64,000 bases of DNA from Bugula neritina. Lineage: Eukaryota > Bryozoa > Gymnolaemata > Cheilostomatida > Bugulidae. Under the pieces are notes generated by a model. The model searched no databases. It saw only the letters and a program-made list of their open reading frames with translations, and was not told where the DNA came from. Location: positions 28,255,628 to 28,319,627 of the forward strand of contig OZ037767.1 of NCBI GenBank assembly GCA_964035545.1, written 5' to 3'. A program made the translations under genes and the position numbers. Shown piece after piece: positions 37,147 to 51,700 of this stretch (position 1 is its first letter; each line of letters opens with the position of its first letter).

Positions 37147-40100
37147 CTGTGAAAAGTGCTTTTGTCTAGAAGTACACATAAAAGAAATTCAATAGAGTTC
37201 AAACACTGGCATACGTAGTAGTTTAACTGGTTTTTTTCATCGTAATGAATGTGATGCTTCCAAACGCATACTGGTAGATTCCAAACTGTCAGGAAAACCC
37301 TGCCAGCAGGAAGGCTTTTTGTAACACCCAAAAATAGTTCAAAAGACCATGAAGTTTAGCCTACGTGACTCTACTCAGCCTAATACATTCCGGAAGATTC
37401 TAGTTAGGTAGAGATTAACAGAGCATATAATTAATACTTGAAATGATTACTTCAACCAATTAACAAAATAACAACAAAATTAGTAGATCATTTGGTGACA
37501 TCACCCACTGTTTACCACATAAAGTAAAAGTCAACGACAATAGATAATATTGCTCAATAATATACTATCTAGCACATTGCATCATACTAAACACAATCGT
37601 ATTGCAAATAATTTTCAAGAGTGAAATTCGCAGAGAAAATGGCAGGTTGAACCTATTAAGCCTGGCTCCTGGCAACTATAATAAACACAATACAACCTTG
37701 ACTTCGTTTAAACATTTACAAGTAATTTGATCAGAGATGCTGTTAATAGGGCACTGGAAATTTCCACGAGTTGATTAGTGAAGCAGAACAGTTTCATTTC
37801 TGTAAACGCAGAGACCTGAATGGCAGATTCATGGCGAGGCGGAGCTATGAAGTGCCTACATTTCCTTTTCCTGCATTATGCATCAGCTGATTATGTATTC
37901 TATATTTATACTGGTTGTTGGGATTACTCATACCGGTTAAATCGGAGGATTGCATGCTGTAACCTGACTAAATGTTGAACATTTAATTACCACCACTATA
38001 GTCAGTTTCAGTTTTTACACGGGCAAAGCAGAAGAGAGACCGGGTTGGCTAAATTTTACTGCCAAAGGCAATTCTCCGACTCAATGCAGATTAATTCTCT
38101 CTAGCTCACCAAGATTGACCAACGCTTGAGGCTACATAATCCAAACATTTAGGAGCAGTAGTGAAGAAATTGAGATAGTCTATGATCTTTAATTTTGGTT
38201 TGGAGCAGGTTGAAAAATTCTTGAGAACGTAACTTCTTATGCTATATTTCTAATCTAGAACAGAGGCTTTTCTCAATTTCTCCATTACTGCACCCACCTC
38301 AGTCTAAAATGGATTCCATGATAACCAGCTTTCTACGCTACATCTTTTTTCAACGAAACATACTAAATTACAATTTTATTCAAAAACTTTGAGAAAGATT
38401 ACAAGGTGCACCAATTTTGTTTGAAAGAAAAATATCAAATTTTAGTAGTGAACTAGTACCTAATAAATATAAGTAGCGTAGGGCACCGTAATGTCTATGA
38501 ATATCAATACGGCAGTTAGGCTTGAGAACCCAATACGTTCAACTCACTGAAATAAATCAAAGCTAACATGGACACAGCCCACTCACAATTAGTGACACGC
38601 AGTGGCAATTTCAAGGCTCTATTTGTAGGCCCAAACAGTTTTTTGAGAGCTTATAAAATAAGATAGGCAGTTTACATTTTTGAGAAACAACTGAATTAAA
38701 ATATGAATTGCTCATATACCTGAATCAAAAACTAACAATCACATATTTTAAGTAAAACTATACAGCTTGAGTATTACTATTAGTATACCCAAGAGTAAAT
38801 CAAGTATTGGCAAGATACCACACAACATGGCTGCTAAAATGCACCTACGAACCAATAAATGTTTGTATACAAAACAAGCCTCACCATGGCGTCCTGGTTT
38901 GAGTATGGAGAGTGAAGAGAAGGCAGGGCAACAGCTGGTGTGGTGGTACTTGAAGGATGACTGAGAGAATGACCGTGAGTTAGTAGCATACTAACGGGAC
39001 TTTATACTGCAGGGTGAGACGGCTTTCTAGCTTAGTGATACTTATTGAAAATCACTATGAAATCGAGAAACTTAGACTTAGAAATATATTAAAGAAAAAC
39101 TTTACAGCACGCGCTTGGGAACTAATGCACGTGAGAGCCCAGCGCGATGGAGAAGACGAATGAGAAGGAAGACGCTAGTTCTTTATATTTCAACTGACTC
39201 ATGCATTCAGCTTTGTTCGGCTGGGTTCAGTTCCATGCATTGATACGGATTGCATTTATCAATAGAGCAAATGAAGTTGATCAGCTGATAGAAGCAAATG
39301 GTACCGTAGAATTCGTTCAACAGCTGCGCCAGTGTACCGGATCACATTACTGATAAGCTTCAAAACATGAATTAAGACTTATTTTGATAATAAATCTAAG
39401 CCAATGTCAACAACCTCATACGCGATAAGATAAATCCCGGTGCAAAAAAACCGACATATACCACCAACACAATTATATCACCAACGTTATGTCAACTCTG
39501 TGAAAAACTTCGATACAACAAATTATGTAGCCCCAATGCATTTTGAGTCATGCTGAACTGGTTTAACCCGAAAAATTCAATATTATCGCAATATTTTGAT
39601 CGATGCCTCATACAGCAGCAAAAATGTAGGTTTAAAAAATATGGTATTTTTAATACATACAAAAGAAACCTTTAGCTATAACATATTTTTAACTTCAGCA
39701 GTTGACAAACAAGCTAGTCTACACTCAGTTGTCTTTTATGTTTATGCAGACTAAGCTCAGAGGTGTTTTGACAAAAATTAAGGTCATACGTGGTGCCCAT
39801 TGTTTGTAGAAAAACAGGAAAAAGTAAATATTTTCAGCATCTAAACAAGACAGTTGTGTTATATTGAATCAATGGTTCCATTGAAGCAGGCATCGCTGGG
39901 CTTTAATTAACATCTGCTCGGTTCCATTTGCAACAAAGGTTGCTGTCACATAAACACTAAGATTCCGACGGTAACTAATAGTATGAAAGGATAGCCCCTG
40001 ATTTAGCGCATCTCAGCAACAGAGCTAAAAATAGCCGCATGGAACTCCTTAGTAACTGGTGTTTAACTATTATTGGTGATTAAGCAGCAATGCTATTATC

Positions 40101-42539
40101 TCTGCGAGTACCTACTTATTATGCACGGATCTACATTGAGGTAGCTTTTTCACAGAATTACTAATTCTTCAGTGTCAAAATGACATCCGTGCAAACTATT
40201 AAAATGAATGGTGTCTTGTAAAGGATTAATTAAATGTCTGATGGTCAATTTACCTTTCTAACTGATTATATATGTGCAGGAGCTTAGCTTGCTTATGCTT
40301 AGTTCAATATGTTGTATAATAATATTTACAAAAACATACCTATAAGAATAGGCCAGGATTATTCCTGACTAGCAAACAATGAGTAGAGTTTTTGCTCATT
40401 AGCTTACCATCTAGGTGCCTTCTGGCACTTTTTACTTCTATTAAAACACTTACAGTTTTTGCTTCAACATCAAAAAGTTGATTTTCACCAAAATGATATT
40501 GGGGAAAAACAATATAAAACAGAATTTTTTATCCCAGTTAATGTATTTTTCATTCCTTATAATGTGGTGGAGCAGGAAATTGTGATATACTTAAGATATG
40601 ATTGTCCTAAACATAAAATAACAAGACCAATTTATTACAGATTATTGATAGTCACTAGCACCATTATATAGTTTGAGTAGACTAATCCTTAAGTCATAAT
40701 TGACACATTACATAATCAGTATTTACTTAGGTAACCATATAGGAAACAGCCTAGATATCATCCATAGAGGGACCGAAAGGTATTAATGTTAGGGGGAGCT
40801 GCAGAAGGGGGGGAGTGCTGTAGAGGTGGGAGCTGTAGAGGTGGGGGGGGGGGGGAGATGTAAAAGGAGGGGGTACTGAAGAGGGGGGATGTAGAAGGGA
40901 GAGGGGGGCTGCAGTTACTACAAAAACTACCAGCAACACCACAGTACTTCAACTAAATTTGGGCTACAAAAAACCAGTACATTGTTGTGGTCAGTGCAAT
41001 GACCTTCTTAAAAAACACCAGCAGTAAACAACAATGGGAGTGAACAACATAGGGAGAGGTGGAGAAGAAACCATCACTTTCAAATGGGTCTAAAGTTTGG
41101 TAGTATTATAGAATGTCAGTTGAAAGCTGCTAAAATGGAAGGTGTCAGTTATTTTATAGCTTTGCAAAAAGGAAACACATCTATACAGCTTCTTCAATTT
41201 GAAGCTGCTTAAATTATGCTTAGAGTCTGCCAATTTTATGACAAAACTTCAATTTGATCGTAAATTCACCCAAATTAACTTCTGCCACCTGCCATTTATG
41301 TCACCAATTTTATTTTTACAAACACCATCCATTCAGAAGTGAATTTAAAAATATCTGAAATATGTGTAAATAGTACTACTTGGTACATATGTGTAAATAG
41401 TACTATAGAGAAGTTGCAGTTGAAGTTGCTAGTAGCGAGTAATTCACATGTCAGGAGGCAATGTGGAGAAAATTCAAGAGTTCAACTAGTTCACTTTTCC
41501 AGGCGTTCTGGAGCCTTAATAACTTTTGCTATTATCAACAAACGTAACATGACAGTATAATATATAATATAATAGCAATAATACAACATAATTGCAATAT
41601 AACAGTATAATATAATGATAATATGTTGTGATATATGAGTTAAATTGCATATGTACAATACTACACTCTGAAATTATACACCACCACTTGGCTCACGGTT
41701 GATACCAATTCAGCAATGAGTTAGCGTGATGTTTCCATGATTCAGCAAATAACTTCAAAATCTTATGAAATAGAATAAGGATGACCAAAAAATGATAGTT
41801 TTAATTTGTTGCAAAACATCATTGGCTGGCAAAAAATATATGTTCAACATACAAAATTATCTTTTGAAAAACTATTTTTTTGCAGCTGCAGAATATACCG
41901 AAGCTCCTATTGCATAGAATGAGTTATTGTGAAGTGGCCACAGCCAAGTATTACTAGTCTAATAGTTACATCCTGAAAAGTGAGTCAGCTGACTTCAAGC
42001 AAAATGAGCGTTTAGGAGGTGAGAAGAGAAGACAACTCTACGTTTTTATATCTGTAACTTATTGATTCAATGCCGTCTGCCATACATTAATGACTTGGCT
42101 ACCTGTTTGACTGTATACCTGTTTGACTAACCAGAAGTACTTTCTGCTGAAGAAAATCAGATGCGACTGGTTCTAATCCAACCAGGAAATCCAAGGTTGA
42201 AAGTAAATTGAACAAAATCTGAGAGATTATAGTTTAATTTCAAATTAGTTTCAGATTTCTAAGGACTGTGTAAATAATTATTATTGGTAAAAAGCTTAGG
42301 TTACTTTCAAAGCTTAGAGTTGTAGAAGTCAAGTAGCTCAATTCGAACGACTACAGTATTTATAAGTCTTATGCTGAGTGGGGTACTGCATATAAGTTTT
42401 TTAAACTTATTTATTGTATAGTTGTTTTTTTGTTATACAATTTCTACATTTACAAAGTATACAAGCAATATCTACATTTACTAAATATATTATAAACCTT
42501 TGAAAATCATAACCTACATAAACTTAAACTAATAATAAT
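37147..42539. other. Sestrin upstream region, no further gene identified
   Basis: The sestrin promoter and first exon should lie here. A GC-richer patch at 39105-39175 with ACGTG and GCGC strings is the best promoter-like site. The rest is AT-rich with no clear exon. A purine/G-rich tract is at 40787-40912. Confidence 0.45.
40787..40912 (+). repeat. G-rich purine tract with a run of about 14 G
   Basis: Repeated GGGGGAG, GTAGAGGTGGG and a long G run around 40841-40856. It offers many G3+ tracts at short spacing and could fold as G-quadruplexes. Open frames across it on the minus strand are Pro/Ser-rich artefacts. Confidence 0.85.
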
Positions 42540-43090
42540 ATAAGTAGGAAACCCACATATGTATGAAGACTGTAGACTACCAGCTTCAGGAAAGATGCCC
42601 ACAAATAGCTTTAGTCCCAAGAATTTTATGAGGATTACGGTGGGTGTTAAGGAGGACAGCCCAAGGGCAATGTTATCTGACCTTAACTTTTGTGATGAGA
42701 GAATAGTAATGAGATTAGAGATCTGGAGAGATGATGGGAGATGATTGAAGACTGGCAGAAACAGTTGGAAACCAGGGAGACACCAAGATGAAGAGTTATG
42801 ATAGTCAAGACACAGAAAGATAGTCTAAATGTATACGATTCAAAATACTTGGGAACAACAATCTACCAAGATGTAGTAAAGAAGTAGAACTCAGACTATC
42901 TAAAGCTTGGAACAGACGGAATGCATTGACTGAGGTGTCATGTGACGAAAACTACTTCCTAAAATAAAAGCATCAATTTATAAAAAATGGCAAAAAAGTC
43001 GTTCTATTGTAATGAAACCAAACAAGGCCAATCACACTGCCTAGGCACTAGTGTGGAGGAGCACAAGAGAGGAAAAGATATCACGGCAAA
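42540..43090 (+). mobile_element. Decayed non-LTR retrotransposon reverse-transcriptase fragment
   Basis: The plus strand shows the C-terminal part of a LINE-type reverse transcriptase broken by stops and frameshifts. An early frame (42559-42744) carries MRLEIWRDDG. A later frame has LRLSKAWNRRNALTEVSCDE, matching the conserved thumb-region R...W..LTGVLCDK motif of RTE- and CR1-like elements. The end shows VEEHKRGKDITAKARVMPAA. Intact YLG (KYLGTTIYQD type) sequence is present but interrupted. No 5' half, endonuclease or target-site duplication was identified. This is an old, inactive relic. Confidence 0.7.
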
Positions 43091-45684
43091 GGCTAGAGTG
43101 ATGCCAGCAGCTTTATAATGAGAAATGGGGGGGGGGTAGGGGCCAAAAGTAGATACTTTTAGACGGAGGAGGCTAAAAAATGCAAGTTAATAATTTGTTC
43201 AGTGCTTTTCAACTGTATCTTGTCTTGCAACTACGTAAAAGTAACAACTCGGGCGAGTCCACCTATCTATGTTAGCTTTCTATTCTACTCCCTTATATCC
43301 CCTTGCATTGCGGCACCCATAAGGGAGTACCAATTTTTACCCCCAGAGCTTGGACTGACTAGGACCAATGGCTCAGCTAAATGTACTGTGAAGTATAATT
43401 ACGTCTATGGGCTGTAAATGCTATTAGAATTTGACACCAATAAATTTCTGAGCTGTCTTTTGCTTGCCTACCTAGCTTCATTTCCATAGCATTCGTCAGA
43501 TAACTTGACATTTGAAGTTGTCAGCATTAACATAATGCAGGGTTAATGTTCAATGCATGAAATAGCAATCTGCATTACTTATCACCATCAGCCAATCTTG
43601 GAGTTCAACTTACAGTCAAGTAATGAACTGTACAGGCAGTACAGCCATGTACTCTATACCTGCATATAAACTGCACACACAACAAATATTTGCTTTTTCT
43701 ACGCAAGTCAGCAAAGAGCCTGGGGGCTAGCTGAAGGTCACCTTAGGGTCATGCCAGATTCAGAGAGTCTAAGAAGAATTGACTTACAAATAATACCAGA
43801 AACCACAGGTCTTTGGCAGATGCAAATTCTATATACTAGAAATGAGGCAGACTGCTACACAGATACTCATCTCCATAATATTATGCAAAATCAATGAGCT
43901 AAATAAACCAACAAATGTGAGAGCAGAAAAAGTCGGTTGCTTAGATGGTACAGGTTCAACCAGAGAGAGGAGCGGGTGGAAGGAAGTGGGAGTGACGTAA
44001 ACAACCCATCGTCACTCCACGCTTAGCCAGAACTGCCAAATGGCTCAGTTTAGAGATCAGGTTTTGTAAAACGGGAAGAGAGAAGTTGGCAGAATGAAGG
44101 GGTGATACACAAGTACATACGAACTTAGGAGCTTTATTAAAATCACTAATACTAAACAGGCATTTTATTGGCATCTATGTTGGCAAAAGTGATTTTTATT
44201 AATGAAAATGCCTTTTATCTTCAATGGAATAATTTTTCTGTTAAATAATATCTTTTAAATCCAACTGTATCTAGAATTATGCATACAATATTAAAATAGC
44301 AGACTGCAATTAAAAATTGTTTTACTTGAGGCAAATAATTTTTAATTTTTTGCCAACAAAATATATTTCCAAGCTCTATGTATCTATAGTATTGACACTT
44401 TGCAACTAATACCATTACAGAGAGGGCTCAGCTGTTACAAGTGCAGCTTTTGTGAAACATAAATACAATTATTTAAAAATTGTTCACATAAAAGATGCAA
44501 GAAAGGTCAACATATTTTGCAAATAGAAAGTACAATTAGTAATACAACTAGGCTTAAAAGCTTTTCTAAATTTTCAAACAACTTAACAAATTCATACTAA
44601 GGGTTAGTAGTTGAAAATAGAAATTTCCATATCATCAGGTTTTTGCATTTCACAATTTTCAATAAACAACTTTTTTGAAAGAAATAAGTAATTTTACCAG
44701 TGAGAAATTATATTATTTTAGAAAAAAACGCATGTAGCTTATGCATAGCAACTTTAGAGCTAAATTTAAACTGTTAAATTCATATATAAAAGAGAAACAG
44801 TACTTGAGACCAAAGAGTACTAAACTCTGGCATATAAAACATAAACCAGGTCTGGAGGCTAGGAGTTAGAAACATCTCTTCAACTCATCAACACAGCCAC
44901 TTGCAAGGCACATTATACCTGCTGTCTAAGCAACGGCACCTAGCAACACTGAAAACAAAAACTCTTCAGCTTAAGAGAGATAAGGGTTTATATTCAAGTG
45001 CATCCCTAGCTTGGAGTCTCTGAAGCCATTGATTGTGAGCTTCACTCATTATATATAAAATCAAAACATGAACCAATACTAGAGGAAAGAGGAAAATACA
45101 GTAGGTGGGAGAGAAGAGGAGAGGCATAGTCATAGGCCAATAAAAGAGTAGGTGAGAAAATTATCTTAAGGGCAAGAGAGTTGGCATAAATGAGCCAAAA
45201 CTAATAGATACAGACAGTCTCTAGGTAAAAAACTTTTCAACGCTGCCTTTGTCCTGCTAAACAGCAAATCTGGGAAAAAAACTACTCAATATAATCATCA
45301 GTATTTACAGACTTTCTACACATTGTATATACTCTACACACTGTATATACTTTAGATACTACACTATACATACAGTACATACACTATACATATAGTACAT
45401 ATACAGTACACACAGAGTATACATACACTATACATACAGAGAACACACAGTATACATAGAGTACATACTCAAACACACAGTACATACGGACACACACACA
45501 CATTACATACACAGTACAATGGACATACTCAAACACAATACACTACAGACATACTGTACATACAGTACATAGTGTACACACAGTATGTACAGTACATACA
45601 GTGTGTATGTACTGTACATACACACACTATGTATGTACTGTACATACACACACTATGTACTGTACATACAGTACATAGCAGACA
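43091..45684. other. Intergenic, no gene seen
   Basis: AT-rich spacer with a short G run near 43131. No convincing exons. It ends at the candidate poly(A) signal of the large minus-strand gene (AATAAA on minus at 45685-45690). Confidence 0.5.
45300..45682. repeat. ACATACAGT / GTACTGTAC palindromic simple-repeat tract
   Basis: Short units of ACATACAGTAC, ACACAGTAC and GTATGTACTGTACATAC. The 45590-45675 part is strongly self-complementary (TGTACTGTACATAC with inverted copies) and can form hairpins. It sits around and downstream of the 3' end of the large minus-strand gene. Confidence 0.85.
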
Positions 45685-45760
45685 TTTATTAGCAGACTAA
45701 TCAGCTCTAGGCTGATATCCCTGTCAGCTGACACTTGCATGGAACACAGCAACCAGCTCT

Positions 45761-48700
45761 TTACTGTTGCCCAGAGCTGCAAGCTGTCTATTATATTACA
45801 AAGACGAGTAGATATCCTTACACTGAGTGAGTAGACATCCTTACACTGAGTGAGTAGATATCCTTACACTGAGTGAGTAGATATCCTTACACTGAGTGAG
45901 TAGATATCCTTACACTGAGTGAGTAGACATCCTTACACTGAGTGAGTAGATATCCTTACACTGAGTGAGTAGACATCCTTACACTGAGTGAGTAGATATC
46001 CTTACACTGAGTGAGTAGATATCCTTACACTGAGTGAGTAGACATCCTTACACTGAGTGAGTAGATATCCTTACACTGAGTGAGTAGATATCCTTACACT
46101 GAGTGAGTAGACATCTTTACACTGAGTGAGTAGACATCCTTACACTGAGTGAGTAGACATCTTTACACTGAGTGAGTAGACATCCTTACACTGAGTGAGT
46201 AGACATCCTTACACTGAGTGAGTAGATATCCTTACACTGAGTGAGTAGACATCCTTACACTGAGTGAGTAGACATCCTTACACTGAGTGAGTAGATATCC
46301 TTACACTGAGTGAGTAGATATCCTTACACTGAGTGAGTAGACATCCTTACACTGAGTGAGTAGACATCCTTACACTGAGTGAGTAGACATCCTTACACTG
46401 AGTGAGTAGACATCCTTACACTGAGTGAGTAGACATCCTTACACTGAGTGAGTAGATATCCTTACACTGAGTGAGTAGACATCCTTACACTGAGTGAGTA
46501 GACATCCTTACACTGAGTGAGTAGACATCCTTACACTGAGTGAGTAGATATCCTTACACTGAGTGAGTAGACATCCTTCCACTGAGTGAGTAGATATCCT
46601 TACACTGAGTGAGTAGATATCCTTACACTGAGTGAGTAGATATCCTTACACTGAGTGAGTAGACATCCTTACACTGAGTGAGTAGATATCCTTACACTGA
46701 GTGAGTAGATATCCTTACACTGAGTGAGTAGACATCCTTACACTGAGTGAGTAGACATCCTTACACTGAGTGAGTAGACATCTTTACACTGAGTGAGTAG
46801 ACATCCTTACACTGAGTGAGTAGACATCCTTACACTGAGTGAGTAGATATCCTTACACTGAGTGAGTAGACATCCTTCCACTGAGTGAGTAGATATCCTT
46901 ACACTGAGTGAGTAGACATCCTTACACTGAGTGAGTAGACATCCTTACACTGAGTGAGTAGATATCCTTACACTGAGTGAGTAGATATCCTTACACTGAG
47001 TGAGTAGACATCCTTACACTGAGTGAGTAGACATCCTTACACTGAGTGAGTAGACATCCTTACACTGAGTGAGTAGACATCCTTACACTGAGTGAGTAGA
47101 TATCCTTACACTGAGTGAGTAGACATCTTTACACTGAGTGAGTAGACATCCTTACACTGAGTGAGTAGACATCCTTACACTGAGTGAGTAGATATCCTTA
47201 CACTGAGTGAGTAGACATCCTTCCACTGAGTGAGTAGATATCCTTACACTGAGTGAGTAGACATCCTTACACTGAGTGAGTAGACATCCTTACACTGAGT
47301 GAGTAGATATCCTTACACTGAGTGAGTAGATATCCTTACACTGAGTGAGTAGACATCCTTACACTGAGTGAGTAGACATCCTTACACTGAGTGAGTAGAC
47401 ATCCTTACACTGAGTGAGTAGACATCCTTACACTGAGTGAGTAGATATCCTTACACTGAGTGAGTAGACATCCTTACACTGAGTGAGTAGACATCCTTAC
47501 ACTGAGTGAGTAGACATCCTTACACTGAGTGAGTAGATATCCTTACACTGAGTGAGTAGACATCCTTCCACTGAGTGAGTAGATATCCTTACACTGAGTG
47601 AGTAGACATCCTTACACTGAGTGAGTAGATATCCTTACACTGAGTGAGTAGACATCCTTACACTGAGTGAGTAGATATCCTTACACTGAGTGAGTAGACA
47701 TCCTTACACTGAGTGAGTAGACATCCTTACACTGAGTGAGTAGATATCCTTACACTGAGTGAGTAGATATCCTTACACTGAGTGAGTAGACATCCTTACA
47801 CTGAGTGAGTAGATATCCTTACACTGAGTGAGTAGATATCCTTACACTGAGTGAGTAGACATCCTTCCACTGAGTGAGTAGACATCCTTACACTGAGCAC
47901 ACATGGAGTGAGTTCCAAATAGGGTGAAGTTTCGGTTTCAATTACTAAGGGATACTGCTTTATATAATTGTTACCCCGAAATTTCAAAATATGATTGAAA
48001 TTACTATTTAAAAGGTAGCTTAGGTTCTTCCTTTGGTAACACCAAGAAAACAGATGAAAGGGTAACTCCAAAAACTTCTATGTGGTAGAACATGCAACCT
48101 TTTAAAATTGCAATAAATTGTATAATAATCGGGTTTGTTAGCAGTAAAAACTTATTCAACCAACTATAATCAAAATCAACACAGTCGTACCTGTGCCACT
48201 ACCAGTTGAACTGCTAGTTAGACTCTCAGTGAGACTGTCAGTTAAACTGCTAGTTAGACTCTCAGTGTGACTACCAGTTAAACTGCTAGTTAGACTCTCA
48301 GTGTGACTACCAGTTAAACTGCTAGTTAGACTCTCAGTGACATAGTGCATACTAATGTGTTCTAGTATATACTGCAGTTGAAGCAATGTGAATGTGTAGC
48401 CATTGTTGTGCATTGAATCAATTATAAACTTGTATTTTGTTTTCAATGATCTAGTTATAGCAATCACAGCTGACACTACAGGAGCTGAGGCTACAAACTC
48501 TGCAATGATAGCCTGAGAACTATTATACAATCAAGGAGGAGACAACTGTTAGAACCGACTCACCTCTTTGGGGGGATTACTGACTGGTACAATCTAAAAT
48601 AGAAAAAATAAAATAATTTAGGCAAACAGATATACAAACTAGTGCCGATGCTTCAGTTTCTAAACCACCCTATACTAACATGCAATTTGCTTCCTAAATT

Positions 48701-51700
48701 GGGATAAAGACTGAGAGAAAAAGTTGGTTGAAGAGTGACTAAGAAGCTGCCTTGGCAGCTAGTGTATATTGTTGGCTAATGTTCTGTGGATATATGTAGG
48801 AATTAGTCAGCATTGGAAGATATCATCACCAGTTTCAGAGCTAGGAGTTTATTACTGCAGTGTGACAAAGCAATTCTGCCTACTGTGTATGAATCAGGCA
48901 GTTTGCTAAGTTAATATCAATATAGAAGTTGATTAGCTGTAGTGATCTAACTAGAGAGAGTATAATTCCCAAATCATTGCTTTTCAGCCAATATACCTGC
49001 ATATTACAGCATAGCTAGCTGTCACAAATTCTGAGTGTACATATACCTATAAATAGACTTACCGGGTTTTTCCTAATGATTATACAGGAATGTTCATAAA
49101 TATTCTAGACTAATCAAAGAGATGGGTCATTGTTCATTGTTACTGTTTTGGTTAGTCATGTTAACTACTGCCCAGCAATGTAAACAAGGTATTGCGCAAT
49201 AATTGCGAAATAACCATGGAAATTCCAATGTTTTGTTTTGTTTTGATTTTCTATAAATAGTATTGGCATGTGGAGAATGTTTTCTACTAGAATCTTCTAT
49301 ACTGGAATGCTTGAGAATGTTCTAGAGTGTTTTGTTTACTATAAATACTGAGGCAGTTGTGTTTACGAATCAGTTCCTTTTTATAAGTCCATTCTTGGAG
49401 TTCATTTTTATTAATTCATCTGTGCATATCTTACTAAAGAAATAAAGTCTACTCTATTTACTCTCAACTGGATTAGCAAGCTGTATGCTACTTGTCTCTA
49501 TACTTCTGACTACCAGACTTTTCGAACTCGTCACACTGCTACCTACAGTTTTGTGACAATTGGGGGCTGCTCCGGGAAGTCTCAGTCGCACACAGGGAAG
49601 TTATTAGTTACAACGTGAGTATACACAGGATTAATTAACAGTTGTTGAGACATTATGGCGTTGTTGGAGAGAGTGACACAGATGGGTAAAGACCTTGGGT
49701 TGGTGGAGGACAAGCTTATAGCTTTTGTTGAAAAGAACCTACCCATTGTTGCTGCACAAGAAGAAAAAGAAAAGGACCGAGAGGAACGTAGATTAGAGCG
49801 TGAGGCAGAAAAGATCAGGCAAGAGAATGAGAAAGCCTTAATGGAGATGAAGATAAAAGCTGATCAGGAGGCAATGGCACTCAAGGTTAAAGCTGACCAG
49901 GAGGCAGAAGAGAGAAGACAACGACATGAATTAGATATGGAAAAGCTGAAAGCTGACACAAGTTTGGAGCACTCAAGACATGAGAGCACCAGGTTAGAAA
50001 TAGCTAACAAACCAAAACCAAAAATACCATTCTTTGATGAGAAGGTGGACGAAATGGATAGCTATTTAGAGCGGTTCGAGTGGGTTGCCGAAGGATGTAA
50101 CTGGGACAAGGGAGATTGGCCCTACCATCTCAGTCAGTACCTAAGGGGTACAGCAACAGAAGCTTACATCCGGTTGTCACCTACCGATCGTAGAGATTAT
50201 AAAAGAGTCAAAGAAGCCTTGTTGGAGCGCTTTAACTTGACTCAAGAGGGCTACAGAAAAAAGCTCAGAGAGGCAGAAGCTTACGAGGATGAAACTCCTG
50301 CCCAACTATTCACTAGGATAGAAAGTTATGTGCACAAGTGGGTGGAGCTTTCAGGGGGCATGGACATAGCCAAACTAGTGGCGACTGAACAATTTATATC
50401 ATCATGCCCAGACGACCTAGCTGTGCATTTAAAGCAAAGTTCCTACAACAGTAGTGAGGATATGTGTGATGCAGCGTCACTGTTCTTGCACGCTCGTGGA
50501 AGGAAACTAGCAAAGACAAAGAAAACTAATACAAAAAGGATGGAAAACACACCTGCCGATAGCATGAATGCTGAACAAGGAAGTAAAAGCAATGGTGCAT
50601 GCTTCATCTGCAAAGATAAGTCACACATTGCTCGTAATTGCCCACGGCGAGGGAAGAAGTACTGTTCGCATTGCAAGATGAACAACCACAATACTTCAGA
50701 CTGCAGAAAGTATGGTGGAAGGTCAGTGCATGCTGCTGCTGCAATAGCAACTACTCAGAATAAGACTATGGTCACAGATCCAGGAATTTCATCTAAAGTG
50801 GAAGAACCTACGGAAATCACAGTTAATGGTAAAAAGTTTGTCAACACTGCTGTCTGCAAGAATGGACCTAAATTCAAAGATGGGGGCACAGCGATATTTG
50901 ATGCGGAAGTTAATGGCCAACGAGCTACTGTAATGCGCGACACCGGCTGTGGTTGCATTGTAGTCAATGCAAAGTATGTGCAACCTCAACAGTTAACTGG
51001 AGAATCAGTTTATCTGAATATGGCTGATGCAAGTGTTAGGGAGGCTCAGTGGGCACTTATCTCAGTACGCTCACCATTTTACAATGGTGTCGTCAAAGCT
51101 GCAGTAATGGACAAGACGATTTGTGACCTGCTTATTGGGAATGTGGATGGAGCGAGATCAGCTGACCAGCCGCTGGAAAACTGGAAGGACTGCGCCGTAA
51201 CCACAAGAGCTCAAGCTGTCAAGGAAAAGTCAGGAGACAAACCACTGATGGTTGATTCAAATGCTAACCCATTAAGTATAGGGAAAGATGAGATAGCCAA
51301 AATGCAGAGGGATGACCCCACATTGGAGCGTTTCTTCGATGCAAAAGAAGTGAAGGAGAAAAAGGGAGGCATCACTAGGTTTGTGGTGAGGAATAAGATT
51401 CTGTACCGTGAGTACACCGACTCGAAGTCTGTCAGTGTAAAACCTGTTAAACAACTCATGGTACCCAGTTCACTGAGGAAGGAAGTTCTACAGAAAGCTC
51501 ATGACTGCATAATGAGCGGACACCTAGGAGTAAAGAAAACCACTGATAGAGTGCTTTCCAACTTCTTCTGGCCAGGACTAAACGGAGATGTCGTACGTTT
51601 CTGTCAATCATGTGACATTTGCCAGAAGACGGTGAAAAAAGGCTCAGTCATGAAAGTTCCAGTACAGGAAACTCCACTAATTGACACCCCATTCAAGAGA

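Noticed and set aside
36951-37331. 126-codon minus-strand ORF
   Set aside because: Overlaps the first visible sestrin exon in the wrong frame; the sestrin frame gives the conserved GFHPQYLACF motif.
45808-47890. CRISPR-like regular array
   Set aside because: Units are contiguous with no unique spacers, and the context is eukaryotic; it is a satellite.
50443-51459. Minus-strand ORFs inside the retrotransposon
   Set aside because: Antisense shadows of the gag-protease-integrase ORF.
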